Part shown: positions 36,331 through 49,400 of the stretch, piece after piece | Numbering within the stretch: the first letter of the stretch is position 1 | Layout: each line of letters starts with the position of its first letter | NCBI RefSeq assembly: GCF_014805685.1 | Contig: NC_060902.1 | Coordinates: 2,900,645 to 2,964,644 of the forward strand | Direction of reading: 5' to 3' | Length of the DNA: 64,000 nt | Source of the DNA: Silurus meridionalis | Taxonomy: Eukaryota; Chordata; Actinopteri; Siluriformes; Siluridae | Made by a program: the position numbers and the translations under genes | The notes under the pieces: model-generated | The model's input: the letters and a program-made list of their open reading frames with translations, nothing else | What the model was told of the DNA's origin: nothing | The model's database searches: none

Positions 36331-39300
36331 AATGTAAAATAATGTGTATATATTATATTATATTATATTATATTATATTATATTATATTATATTAAATTA
36401 TATTATATTATATTATATTATTACCTGCTAGGGCTGGGCGATGTGACAGTGTGATTGATAAAATCATGATCTTTTTTGCGATAAACAATGTGATTTTGTT
36501 AAGTAGGTACAAAAACCTTTGTCATGTCTTACTTGTCTTACTAAAAAATTTAAAATAGTAATAATAAATAAATATTATACGGAAATTATAAAGGTGAAGA
36601 ACGACTTCAGTTGTTTTTTTTAACAGCTTGGTATTTTATTATAATACTTTAATTTTTATATAATAATAAATCAATATTATATGTTGATATTTTCCCGATA
36701 TGACACTTTTTTGAAGTATCGCTGTTCCAACAGCCATCAGGATTTCCACTGCACCAGAGACAATATCTATATTCACTTCTATTGTGTTTTAATCCACACC
36801 GAAGTTAATTTAAGTTCAGCTCTTGTGCATGTAGATGTTTTGAGCCATTCGCTAAAAATACAGTTTACATAATGTGTGTACTTGTTCCTTTGTGCTGTTT
36901 GTGCAGCAAGTCAGCTATCCAGGGGACTCGTGCAAAGCAAAGTGACTTGGGATGTTAATAGTCACATGGTGAGAGAGCGAGCTGTAATCACTCGCTCTGG
37001 TCTTTACCCTGTTGAATTTCTATGCTTTTGTTGTTGTTTTTTTTACACTTTTGCGATTTTATAATAAACTATAAAATGCTCGCTGGTTCTTCAAATGACA
37101 TCCAGCAAACTTTTAGAACCGAACAGAAAGTTATATTTTTTCTTTCCTTCTTTCTTTACTACTGCTTTATTATTATAATGATACTAATAATGACTATCAT
37201 ATTTCATAGCTTATTGAATCGAGCTTTACAATTCAATAGGTTCAGTCCTTATGGAAAAACAAGCTGATGTTATAAATACCGTCAACTTTGACCTATCAGT
37301 GGGTGATATGATATCACAATACTTCACGCACGGTATGTACTGTGTCTACGATACAATTTATTAGCTTAGAAGGTCGATTATACTTTGATTTAAAGATGCT
37401 GGTATAAATATTACAATAAATGGATACAAATAAATATATTCTACAATTGTTAAAACGATTAAACTAGGATATGATTTGCATCTTTTAAAAACAGCGTCCA
37501 TTAACTGTCTATAAGCAAAGGAAAAAAAAAAACCAACTAAATGAGTTACACACCCAAACACAAAGGCAGGAAATGAATGTAAAAAACCCCCCAGAGGTGT
37601 TCATTTGGAATTAGTGGTGAAGCATTTACTGAAATCCTACGATGATGTTGAGAAGCCTGCTATATGAAACTATATAGGGAAACGAGGGCAAAATCACCCC
37701 CTGTGCCACTGAAAAACCGCTTTGTATTGGTAACGAGTGGGCGGTTGGTGTGAAACCGCAGCTTGATTAGGGTCTACACTGGAACTCTACGGTAACTGGA
37801 TCAGGAGGTCTAATTCATAAATTCTGGTATCTGATACAAATATTTGTACACATCTGCGTCATTTATTGCATTCTACCAGCTGTAAAAGCGAATCGAGTCA
37901 TAAATGCATGGTGAGTCAAAAGTGAGTCATAAGTGAATTCTGATTCATTCTCAATGACTAAAGACTGCATATGATGGTCAAAATCATCAACCATATCAGA
38001 ATTGAGATAAGTGTCACTCGACCATTCAGTAATACTACTAGTCAGATTTCTTTTATGATTTAGCATCAACATATTAAATTGGTGAGTTCTTCACTTTTAC
38101 ATTTAATACGATTAAACATTCAAGGGTTTAAAGTCATTAACCAATCATACACTAGATGGACTAAAGTTTGTGGACACCTGAGATGTTCCTCTAGATTTTG
38201 TGGAGATTTGTGCTCATTTAGATACAAGTATGTTAGTAAAGTCAGGTACTGATGAAGGTAAGGTGAGGAGGCATGTCAGCGTTTACATTCATCCCAATGT
38301 GGTGTTTAATAAAGTGTAAAGCTTTAGAGCTGGAGATCTTCCACTTCAAATGTAAATAATATCTTCAGCTGGCTTTGTGCACAGGGGCATCGTCATGCCG
38401 GAACAGGTTTTGGGTTTCTAGTTGAAGTGAAGGGAAATTTTAATTCTACAGCATCCAAAGACGTCAATTGTCTGCCTCCAAGTTTGTGGTTTAGGGGAGA
38501 ACCACTTATGGTAGGAAAAGTCTGATGTCCCAAAACTTTAACCATTAAAATACATTAACGCATTTGTTTGAAAGTCACAACAGCAACAAAAATTTACTTT
38601 CATTTATAGACATAGTTTAGTTTGTCATCCATTTTTTCCCCACACAATACAATGACGTTTCTACCAATGGAACGTCGATGCCACTAGTTTCTGAGGTGCA
38701 TTGTGGGATTTTTTCAGGGCGCGAACGTTGAAGTGTGCTGGAAGGATTTTGCAACTGGGACAGAATTCAAAATAGACGATTTCCTGATCAGCCTCTGAGT
38801 ATTGAACTGTGGATCTAAGTGAGACGCACAAAAGTCATAAATATGAGATGTTCTGTATAATGACTCAGAATTATGAGTTGTCAGGTCATGATTTCCAGAT
38901 ACAAAGTCATAATTAGGAGATGCTAAGTATCTGATGATATTTGTGTTGTGGTGTTTGCAAACATGATTATGATTATGATTGGTTGTACACACAACACAAC
39001 AAAAAGGGTCCAGAACGAATCGATATTTGGACTTGTATAGAATAATGGATGTGGGCTTCTGGTTTCCTGAATTTCTCTCCAGAGGTTAAATGTAAGAATT
39101 TGCATCCTCTCTGAAGAACTTGAGGTATTTCTCCTTAAACAGACTGTCGTAAGAATGGCCTGTCTTTGATTATTGAAAGTGACTGGTGGTTTGGTCCAGA
39201 CAACAACAACCAAAAGAAAAACTCAAACACCAGGCGAGAAGTGTTCGGTCCAGACAGTCAGTCAGTCAGGATATTTTTACCGAGAGGAAAACAGACTCAA

Positions 39301-42300
39301 CATCACAAGCCCTCACACCAGCTGGTGTCTCAGCACTCCCACAGGAAGCCATTTTGGGTCTACCACATCCAGACTGTTACCCTGTTCTTACAGGAATCAG
39401 TGCAGACAAACAAGCGTGGGAGGGTCTGTGTTCTCGTGGACACACAATGTCACCCAGCTTTTCCTCAGAATTTTCCTTATTATGGGAATTTTTTTAATTA
39501 TTATTCAGGTCTGTTTATAACACGAATGTTGTTTTGCAGTCTAAACATAAGTTGTGTTTCTGACTTCCTGTGGGGGTAAATAAAAGTGTAGACGGTATTC
39601 AGGAAGTGAAGTTTTCCACCTTTGAGTCACTGAAAGTTACTGACTTTACAGTGCTGTAAATTAAAGTTCAGCTGCTAGACAGACATTCACCTTTATTATT
39701 ATATCTCATTTATTTAGCACAATTTTCCTAATTTTTTATTAATGCAGCAAAATATATGTAAGTGTGTGTGGAGCAAAAAGAAAAAAATTGTGAATAAACA
39801 AAAAATATTTATTTTGTGGGAAAAACAAAGAATAAATGCAGTAACAGAAAAGAAAAGAAATATAATTTTTTTTAAACAATTACCAATAATATAAACGATG
39901 AATATCCGATTCCAATACTGGAATTTTGAGTACTGGCAAATATTGAAACCAATCGAAATTTATTTCTTTATAAACGACTCGGCTTTAAAATATTTTCTTT
40001 GTATTTTTTTATTTAGACATTAAAGTCTTATGCTGACACTCCAAATATAAATATATTAAAAAAATCAATCAAAAACTAAAAATACATAAATAAAAAATTC
40101 AAGTCTCTTTAGATGTAAGCATGTTCAATTCCAAAGATATTTTAAAATCTAATTTGAATATTTTTTTTAATGTAAAAAAATATATTTTTTTTCCTAAAAC
40201 TTTTTCTAATATTTATCTGTAACATAAAAAAATAGGTTTTGGAAAACGCAACATTACATATATAATAATGGCATGCTTTAATTAATGATTAATGTATCGA
40301 CAAAACCCAGAAGAGTTTATATTGAGTGAGTTTTCATCGCTACGGCTTGACGGGTCACGGGGATCAGCACTGACTCCATGACGCTAGTGCCTTTCTCCGC
40401 TAGTGATGCGTCACTGAATTCCTGCGTGACCATATATCCTTGAGCTGGTGTGAGCGTGCAATATGAGCCCAGCTAAACCTGAAAGTTCACAGGCTTCGAG
40501 GAGGCGTTGCCCGAGGCCTTGCTGTTCCCCGGAGACATCGTATATCTCAGAAGGCGAAAGAGTGAGCTCGGGAGAAGAGGAGAGGAGAGGAGGAAAGAGA
40601 GGAACGGAGAGGGCTCTCAGTAGCAAGGAAATCAAAGCCAATGTGGCAGATGGCCAGGTTCCAATTGATGTAGAACTTTTTCTCCGAAGTGGCCCCTGTA
40701 CTGCCAAAGAACCAGAGAAAAAAATGCCTGTTGGTTGTAGCCATCCAAGCAGAAAACCCTTGATTATAAATTTTGGTGTATCTTTTTATTTCTCTGTTCA
40801 TTCTTGAGTGCAGCGTTTCAACCTAGAGCTTGGGTGAATCCTCTTCATCGATTTATTTGCCGAACGTCAGGGCTGTAATTGCAATGCGCCACTGGGATGG
40901 GCTCTAAAGATAAGCACTTTCTCCACTTATCGATCCACACGGATTCTTGCTGCATTGCATCTGCTTGGAAAAAAAATGGCTACCGGCTGCCAATTACGCC
41001 ACTCATCAAGTGTTTCTCAAGGATTAAAGTTGGATGAGGTTCAAATGGATGCAATCAGCGATGACTCTGTGCCTACCTTTGGCTGATGATGTTATTAAAA
41101 TCCACATCAGCAAAAATAACGAAAAGTGGATGAAATAGTAACGATCCATGAATCAGACCTGTATAGGCGAGTGCACGAGTCGTAAATTTAAGAAAATAAC
41201 CTTTCTCATAACTACATAACAATCAAAAAGTGATGTCTCAGTTTGTGATGGCACAAACTTTTGCACTCAACCGTACTGTTCGATATTAATATCTCATACC
41301 TTTGTATGAATTGTGTATAATTAGAATGTCTAATCTACTGACGTGCCTTAAACAGTGATCATTAAAATGTCAATATTTTTGCATATCAGTGAAGATCTGC
41401 CTCTGCCAAGAGGTTACAGTTAATTGGAAGATGAAGTAAATTGGCTACAAAGTTTTTCACTCATTACCAATAATTCTGGAGCTGATCTCTTGGTTGAATG
41501 GTGTGGTGTAATGTGTGTGTAGCAGCTTTACCCAGCACAGTATCCTCTCACAAAGAGAGGGTTATATCGAGTTACAGCATTAAATCAATACCCTGGTCAA
41601 AGAAGGTCACGCAGAATCTCACATACTTGAGGAACCCATCATGCTGAGCTCTGATAAAGACCTGTGTTGTTCTTCTTGTCTTTCCTTTGCAGCATTGGAA
41701 GGTGTTCTCTGAGGTGAACGAGGTCTTTATCCTGGTGCCTGCTCTTCTGGGCCTAAAGGGGAACCTGGAGATGACACTGGCCTCCAGACTGTCCACAGCA
41801 GTGAGTTTTTCTAACTAACCTACTCACCAGAGTTAACCGGTGCTTAATAAACCACCACAGGTTTTGGTGAAGGAAATAATCAATGATGGTGTCATGGAGC
41901 ATCCAAGAGCCATCACATTAGCACATTTATTAAAATCTGTCAGCATTTTATTTATGAATTAAATACAGTCTGATTTTTTTTATCCAATAATAGTTACATG
42001 TAATGTCATATTTGCTTTCTAGGGCAAGACAGATTAGGGTTGGATGGTGGAGCACCTCGAAAAGCCATCACAGCAAATTCTTTTCAAATACTTCAACTAA
42101 AGATTTTCTTTAACATCATCATCTGACTCGAACCTAAACAATCTCACTAAGTGGCTTTATCTTAGCTAGTAAGATAATCCAGGCGTCCCACATTATCAGT
42201 ATTTCTTCAAGCAACTTTTACCACTTTAAAGCAAAGCAGCTTAATTTACTGCTAAATCTCTCTATATTACTTTTATCTTAGGCGAATACACAAGTAGATT

Positions 42301-43354
42301 TTCTGATAATCATTCAATGCGAGCTCTCGCTCACAGTTTTATGACCTGACCTTTGGACACTCGGCTGATGTGTTACTTGAAGGTGTGCTTGGGTCTTCAG
42401 GTCGTGTGTCCTTTACGAGACCGTGTTTACGCTGAACGCTCCCTTATTTGTGTTTGAAGACGACCGGTTTATTTTGCTGACTAAAAGACTAAAATGTTAG
42501 TCCAGTTGATGATTAGTGAAAACACAGAGAAAACATGATGGTTGTCAGTTGTTTGTTCTGCAAAATGGTGTACATGTACATATACATATATATACATATA
42601 CATTTCCATATACACACATATATATATATATATATACACCGTTGTGGAGGGCGGAGCTAAAATTACGCGTTGATACACCAAAAACACAGAAAAAAGTACA
42701 ATCTCCAACAGTGAGACAACTGAACTCTGTCAACTGCTGGTGAGAGTAAGGCAGGAGATGTGTACCTCCTGGCAGCGTCCCAACGTATCACAAGTTTATA
42801 CATTTTTTTTCATTATAAGGTTGAAAAATCGTTCATACTGAGTGGTAGCTCAGTGGTTAAAGCTTGGGGGTTCTGATCGACCCCAGGATCGTCCCCAGGA
42901 TTGCCAAGCTGCCACTCTTGGGGCCCTTGAGCAAGGCCCTTAACCCTACGTGCTCCAGGGGTGCTCTACCATGGCTGACCCTGCGCTCTGACCCCAACTT
43001 CTGACATACATATAGGGCAAAATATAACTCTATAAATGGCAGCTTTGTTATGTAACACTACATTCCCCTACGTCAGGATTATCCCAAGAGCCAAATCAAC
43101 CATCAGTCCCTGATTAGTCACATGACTTTGTTACAGGTGACTGACCCCTTACAACTGTTTCTCGTCACCCATAATTTAATGCATGTATTTAAATCTCACC
43201 CTCAGTTATAACACTAAATGGGGACTAAATGTGGAATGGGATGTTCAGAAAGCACATGATATGTAAATATTATATTTTGTCAATGTTAATCTATTTATAC
43301 TTTGTAGTATAGCATTTAAAAATAAGCAAAAAAAAGAAAGAAATTCTTGTTTCT

Positions 43355-43400
<46 letters not shown>

Positions 43401-46400
43401 TTTGTCTGAGCCAAATTTAAAAATATCTTGTATAAAATGTTTTTCTGCTACAGACATTTTATAGACATTAATCAGTTTTTAGAGTGTTTTTACTCATGAA
43501 GTGTGTACGGAAAACACGCCACTTGCTTTCGCTCACCAACATCACACAGTGAGCGAGTTTAAAAAAAAACTAAATCCCCCGCTATAAAAAAATGTGTTAA
43601 ATTTACTCGCCGAGGCTCTCGTGGTGTTCGAGAAGCCTCAGGAATGTCTGCACCAGCAGCAGTCCTCCTGCACACAATTCAGCTCCAGCTGTTTAGGGAC
43701 AAATCAAGGAGAGTGTAAAAGCTGCTTTGGGGCGACGCATGTACTCGTGCTTAGCAGGATTAGGGAGGTTTTAAACAGGTACTGTACACCTCCACACTTA
43801 GCGACAAATCATTTTTTAAAACCGCCCATTTGACGAACGAAGCATCCATTAATCTTTCTATGAAAAACTTCTCTGGCATCTTACTCATTTTGATCAACAA
43901 TCAATGCAAAAGCTCTCCAGATTCCTGATATGTGGATGAAAATCGGTCATGATTATGATCAGGATTATGGACAAGGACTTTCCCACAAATCCAATGCACC
44001 TCTATGAATTGTGTTGGGGCGTCCCAATACTTTTGCTCCTATAGCGTAGGTCTACATGGAATGATGTTAAATATCGATATTATGATACATTTCCATTTTT
44101 TTATAGTAATAGTGTTATTAAAAAAATTATTCAGGTTTTTGTTTCTCCCATGTTTTTGTTTATTCGTTTATTTACATATTTACTTACTCACAGCACTATT
44201 AGTATGCCGGAGGTTTGAACTTTTTGGAAAATTGAACTTTTTGGCCTACATGCAAAACGCTATGTGTGGTGGAAACCTGACACTGCACATCAGCCCGAAC
44301 ACACCATCCCCGCCGTGAAACATGGTGGTGGCAGCATCATGTTGTGGGGATGCTCTTCTTTAGCAGGGACAGAGAAGCTGGTCAGAGTTGATGATGGATG
44401 GAGCTTAATGCAGGGCAGTCCTAGAAGTAAACCTATTAGAGGCTACACAAGACATGAGATCAGGGCGGAGGTTCACCTTCCAGCAGGACAACGACCCTAA
44501 ACATACAGCTGGAGCTACAATGGAATGGTTGAGATCAAAGCATATTCATGTGTTAGAATGTCCCAGTCAAAGTCCAGACTTAATCCTATTGAGAATCTTG
44601 AGCAAGACTTGAAAATTGCTGTTCACAAAAACGTCCATCCAATCTGATTCAACTCCGTTTTGCAAAGAAGAATGGGCAAAAATTACGGTCTGTAGATGTG
44701 CAAAGCTGGTAGAGATACCCTAAAAGACTTGCAGCTGTAACTGCAGCGAAAGGCAATGCTGTATCTTTAACACTGTGTTTATCATTTTCCTTCCACTTTA
44801 CAATTATGCGATACTTTGTGTTGGTCCATCACAAAAAATCCCAATAAAATATGCTTAAATTTGTGGTTATAACATGAAAAATGTGGAAATATTTAATGGA
44901 TATGAACGCTTTTGGAATGCACTGTATATGGAGGTTTCTGGACGTGCAATTTAATGTCCTATTTAACATTCAGTCCCTATTTTACTGTAGGATTAACCTC
45001 CACTCTTCTGAGAAGGTGTTCCTCTAGATTTTATGGAGAAGTCAAGTACTGATGTAGGTGAGGTGAGGAGGCCTGGAGTGCAGTCTGCATTTACATTCAT
45101 TTAAATAGTGGTCAGGTTTATAGCAGGAGATCTTCCACCCCTAAACATGTAAAGCATATTTAGGAGGAGCTGGAATTTGTGGTAACAGTTGAGGAAGAAG
45201 TATATATGACTGAAAAAGTCAGGTGTTCCAATACTTCTTAATCTTAATGCAAAACAAAACTATTTGGCCAAAAAATAAATAAATCCCAGCAGTGACGCCA
45301 TTTTATCATGGGATCCGTATCGTATCATATCGTATTTCGCAGCCCTTTAGCTCAGTTGTTCATATTAATATTATACATTACATTTGTATTGTATGTAGTT
45401 TAAGTATGATTAATTGCATTTTATTTGCAAATTTTTATTTCATATTTTTGTAACTAATTAATATTCAAAAATCATATTCAGTGCATATCATTTGAACGTT
45501 TATGATCCAGTGGCTTATGATTTCTCAGTAGCAGACCAGTAGACAGAAATTTGTTTGCCAAACATCTGGTTTGACCCATGAAGATGACGATTAGTAACAG
45601 AACAAACAGACAGTAAATGAATAAATCCGCAAAATATTGCCGCAAAACTTCCTCAACACTACCGCTCATAAATTACGTCATAAATGTTATGGCAATAAAG
45701 TTAGTTTGTATTGTGTCAGGATTACAGCAAGAGACCAACTTCAGCCACTGCACCGAGTCACGTCTGTTTGTTTGTTTTTGCATCTGATTCACGTGTTCTG
45801 ATAACTAGCACTTGTAGATTTACCTCAGCGCTCACTGGGCTCTGTCTTCTCGCTTGTCCTCTCATGTTTGATGTCGGTCACGGTCAGGTTAAGGATCGTT
45901 TTTTTTTTTTTCCCTGTGCGTAGATTTGCATCACAATCAAATTTTCCCGCACTGGCATCCGGCTTCCTCGCTTCCCATGCGTGGCACATTGTATAAACAG
46001 CCATGCTTCTTTCCATTATAAACACAAATGTTTGCTGAAGGTTGTAACAGATTCAGGCTCATTTTATATCTAAATACTATTGAAATACAAACACCACACT
46101 GAGATTTGTAATAGTACTCAAAAAAATTGTATTAAAATATAGAAATTGGTTTTGGATGGATGGATGGATGGATGGATGGATGGATGGATGGATGGATGGA
46201 TGGATGGATTGACCTCCACTTCAATCCAATCCACTCTACTCTTCTGGGAAGATGTTCCACTAGATGTTTTCGTGTGCTTGTGGATATTTGTGTTTATTCA
46301 GCCACAAGGGTTTTAGTGAAGTCAAACAAATCTGAGATCAGAACTCTCTAGCAGGAGATCTTCCACTCCGACTCTTATAAAGAAGATCTTCATGGAGCTG

Positions 46401-49400
46401 GTTTTGTGCACAGGTGCCTTGTCATGCTGGAACAGGTTTCGGTCTCTTAGTTTATGCGAAGGAAAAAGTAGTTTTGTCCATGCAGTATGGTCCAGAATAT
46501 TCTGAATCTCATTTGATGCTCATGACTCAGCTATCTTGATAACCTCTTATTCCTGATCTGCTTTAAGATCTTACCAGGATAATATAGCGCTGACCCTGTA
46601 TACACCTAAAGAGTGAACTTGCGGTAGAGGCGACATGGCACTGTAGATCTAGTTTTCATTAGAGTTTTGTGGCTGTCTGAGTTCACACACAGCTTATCGC
46701 ACTGCCTGATATCAGGGCCGAGTTAGTGTGAGATCCAGCAGCGGTGCCAGACTCGCCGGGTTTCCCCCCACCTCTGTTTGTGCCACGTAAGATCTCACAC
46801 TGCGGAAGAGGCGCTGTAAACTCTTGGCCCGAGTCCCGTTTCCTCCAGTTTCAAGCTCGTTCACACACACACATACACAGATCCTCATACATCCACATAT
46901 GGTACTTCCCCCTCTGAATGGCCTCTACCACCTTTGTCCTGCTGCCAGGGACATTTGTTACATAGCAGTGAAGCTAATATTCCCTTAGCAGCACTGGTAA
47001 AAAAGAGTGCTGGCCGTTTCATTGACATCTCGGTGTGACCAATCAGGAGAAACGAGCAGAGTCCGATTTCCTAAATGAGTTGGAGGTGACTCTGTATGCT
47101 AAGAGCGGTTTAACAGATCAGTCAGTGCTGATGTTCTCGCACAAAACAAGAATATAGAGAGATAAAGTGCACAGGAAGTGCACGAATACTACTACTCCTT
47201 TTGAAAGATCATGAAAGAGCGCACAGCGAGCCGGGCTCAATGGCAGCGAGAGGCCGCTCCTCTCTGGGGAAATGTATTCCTCCCTCGTCCTCACACTATT
47301 GTCCTGCCTCGTCGCTTTGGCCAAAGCTGCGCTTCCACTATACTTCAGCGCGAGGCCACCGGTCAGCAGAAACCGTGTTTAGGTTTACGAGCGTTTAACC
47401 GCACCCTCCAACGCAGCATGCAGCTCACTTACATCCTGTCTAAAAACTTCAAGGCGCCAGTTAAGCATTGTGATCATTGTATTGGGTGACGATTAAAGGT
47501 CTCTGAAATGCAGAAAAGCTCAGCGAACCGTGACAAGGCCTCACACCATCCCTTCACGCCGTACCCCAGGGTCCGAGCCACTTGACATTCGTGTCGTTAG
47601 ACAGAAGGATGAGATAAGTGGGGTCAGTCAGCAGGAGGAAGATGAGATGCGTGTGTCAGCGCCTCAAAACCCCCTTTTGTCCCGAGAACTGACTGCTGTT
47701 TGTTCTAACCAGGCTTCAAGCACGATGCTGTACAGAACACTGGATATTCTCATTGTCTGAACATGAAGGTGGATGTTCAGCTCGCAGCCGTGTACTCGAG
47801 CACACAACTTATACCACAGCAATGTAGAATTCTCGATTCTGATTCGTCCGATGGTACTAATACTTTATTCCTGCAAGTCATGTTAAGAAGCTTTTATTGT
47901 CATTTCAGCCACATATATCTGACACAGCATTCCAGAACCCTGGTGCTACATACAACAACACAGAGCAACAACACAGAACACAAAAAAAATCATACATCAT
48001 TATTATGGTTGAAAAATACAGACTATGTTACAGTTTGTTTACGCTCGTGACACGTGTCATCTGTCTCTTGTGGATGTGTAGCAACATCTACTGGGATTGA
48101 AATTGTAATATTGGTAGTATAAGTAGCTTTCAGTCCTCAATTGCTGTTATAATTATATTTACTCTTCTGGAAAAACGTTCCATTCGATTTTGTGGAGATT
48201 TTAGAGATTTTATTCGGTGTTAGTAAAGTCAGGTAGGTGAGGTGAGGAGGTCTGTTACAACGTTAAAACCACTGCCAAGGGATGAAATATATAAAGCAGT
48301 CATTTTAACAGCCAGACTCACGATGAAATGAAAGCAGTATTTATGTGTCAATAAATGAATGTTAGTATCTATAGGTGTGGCTGGGGAACTGAAGAAATGT
48401 CAGACCACACAAACACACATAAACACTATAGGATCGGTCCAAAGAATCATTTGAGCCGATTGTTTAGATTTGTTGCATTTTATTGAGTAGTCAATATCTC
48501 ACTTTTCAAACAATTTTCTGTTTCATTGGTCGCTTGCTAGTGTAGTAGTTTTTTTTTTTTTCTTCATTGTATAGAGCAAATGCAGACGTACACGAAAAAT
48601 GTTATATTTCTTTATTATGGTATTCATCAGTACTGATATTGTTACATTCCTATTTCCTGATGCTAACTGTTAAAAGGAAATTGTTGAAACTTTCGACATT
48701 AGTACCAGCAAGCTTCCTAAACACCTCGGCTTCTCCAGACGAAAGCTTTCTGTGGTCGCAATAACAGGAGCAGCTGTAAATACGCTTCCCATGTTCTCTC
48801 CCTTTAGGCTAATATTGGACAGATGGACACAGCCAAGGAGATGTGGAAAATGATCATAGGAAACCTCGCACTAATTCAGGTACCAGACCCTTTAAAAATA
48901 GAAATCCTGTTTACGAATCGTCTCGATGTACAGTACAGACGTCTGCAGCTACAGAGTGGATTTGAGATTATCGTTTGTTTAAAGATTTTTTTTCATTCTG
49001 GAAACGATCCACGTTTTTAATGCAGATGTTCTTTCCTACCAATGTTACATTTGTGATAATATGTGATAATAATGTGACAAATAAATAAACAAATTATGCT
49101 TTGGTGTTTGAGAGAAATCTTGATAAGTAAGTAAGAAAGTAAGCATGACACCGTTGTTCATGATGTTCACAGGTTCAGGCCACCGTGGTCGGGTTCCTAG
49201 CCTCTATCGCGGCAGTCATTTTTGGCTGGATCCCAGAGGGCCAATTCAAGATAGGTCATGCTGTTCTGCTCTGTGCAAGCAGCGTAGCTACAGCCTTCAT
49301 CGCTTCCCTGCTGCTAGGTAAAGGGGACTGATGTCTTTCTGTTCAATCCAAAACCCATAGTGAAACTTTTAAATGGCACAAGATGTTTAATATGACAGCA

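Larger units (their letters stand above)
35565..41692 (+). other. slc41a1 intron 1
   Basis: 6.1 kb, with AT-rich microsatellites, a MITE-like piece and one Tc1-derived repeat. A high-complexity block at 40300-41060 lacks repeats and is the best enhancer candidate in the intron (GCAATGCGCCACTGGGATGG, AAAGATAAGCACTTTCTCC). Confidence 0.6.
41801..48807 (+). other. slc41a1 intron 2
   Basis: 7.0 kb, the longest intron, with a SINE, a Tc1-like transposase relic, three Tc1-derived repeats and two microsatellites. No exon is seen. 46600-47480 is repeat-free. Confidence 0.6.

Noticed and set aside
40463..40807. 114-codon frame MSPAKPESS... in slc41a1 intron 1
   Set aside because: No domain, purine-rich low-complexity stretch, overlapping frames on the other strand; not a credible gene.
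44264..44500. Active Tc1 transposase
   Set aside because: The N-terminal half is missing and the frame shifts between the GGGS, DPKHTA and PDLNP parts.
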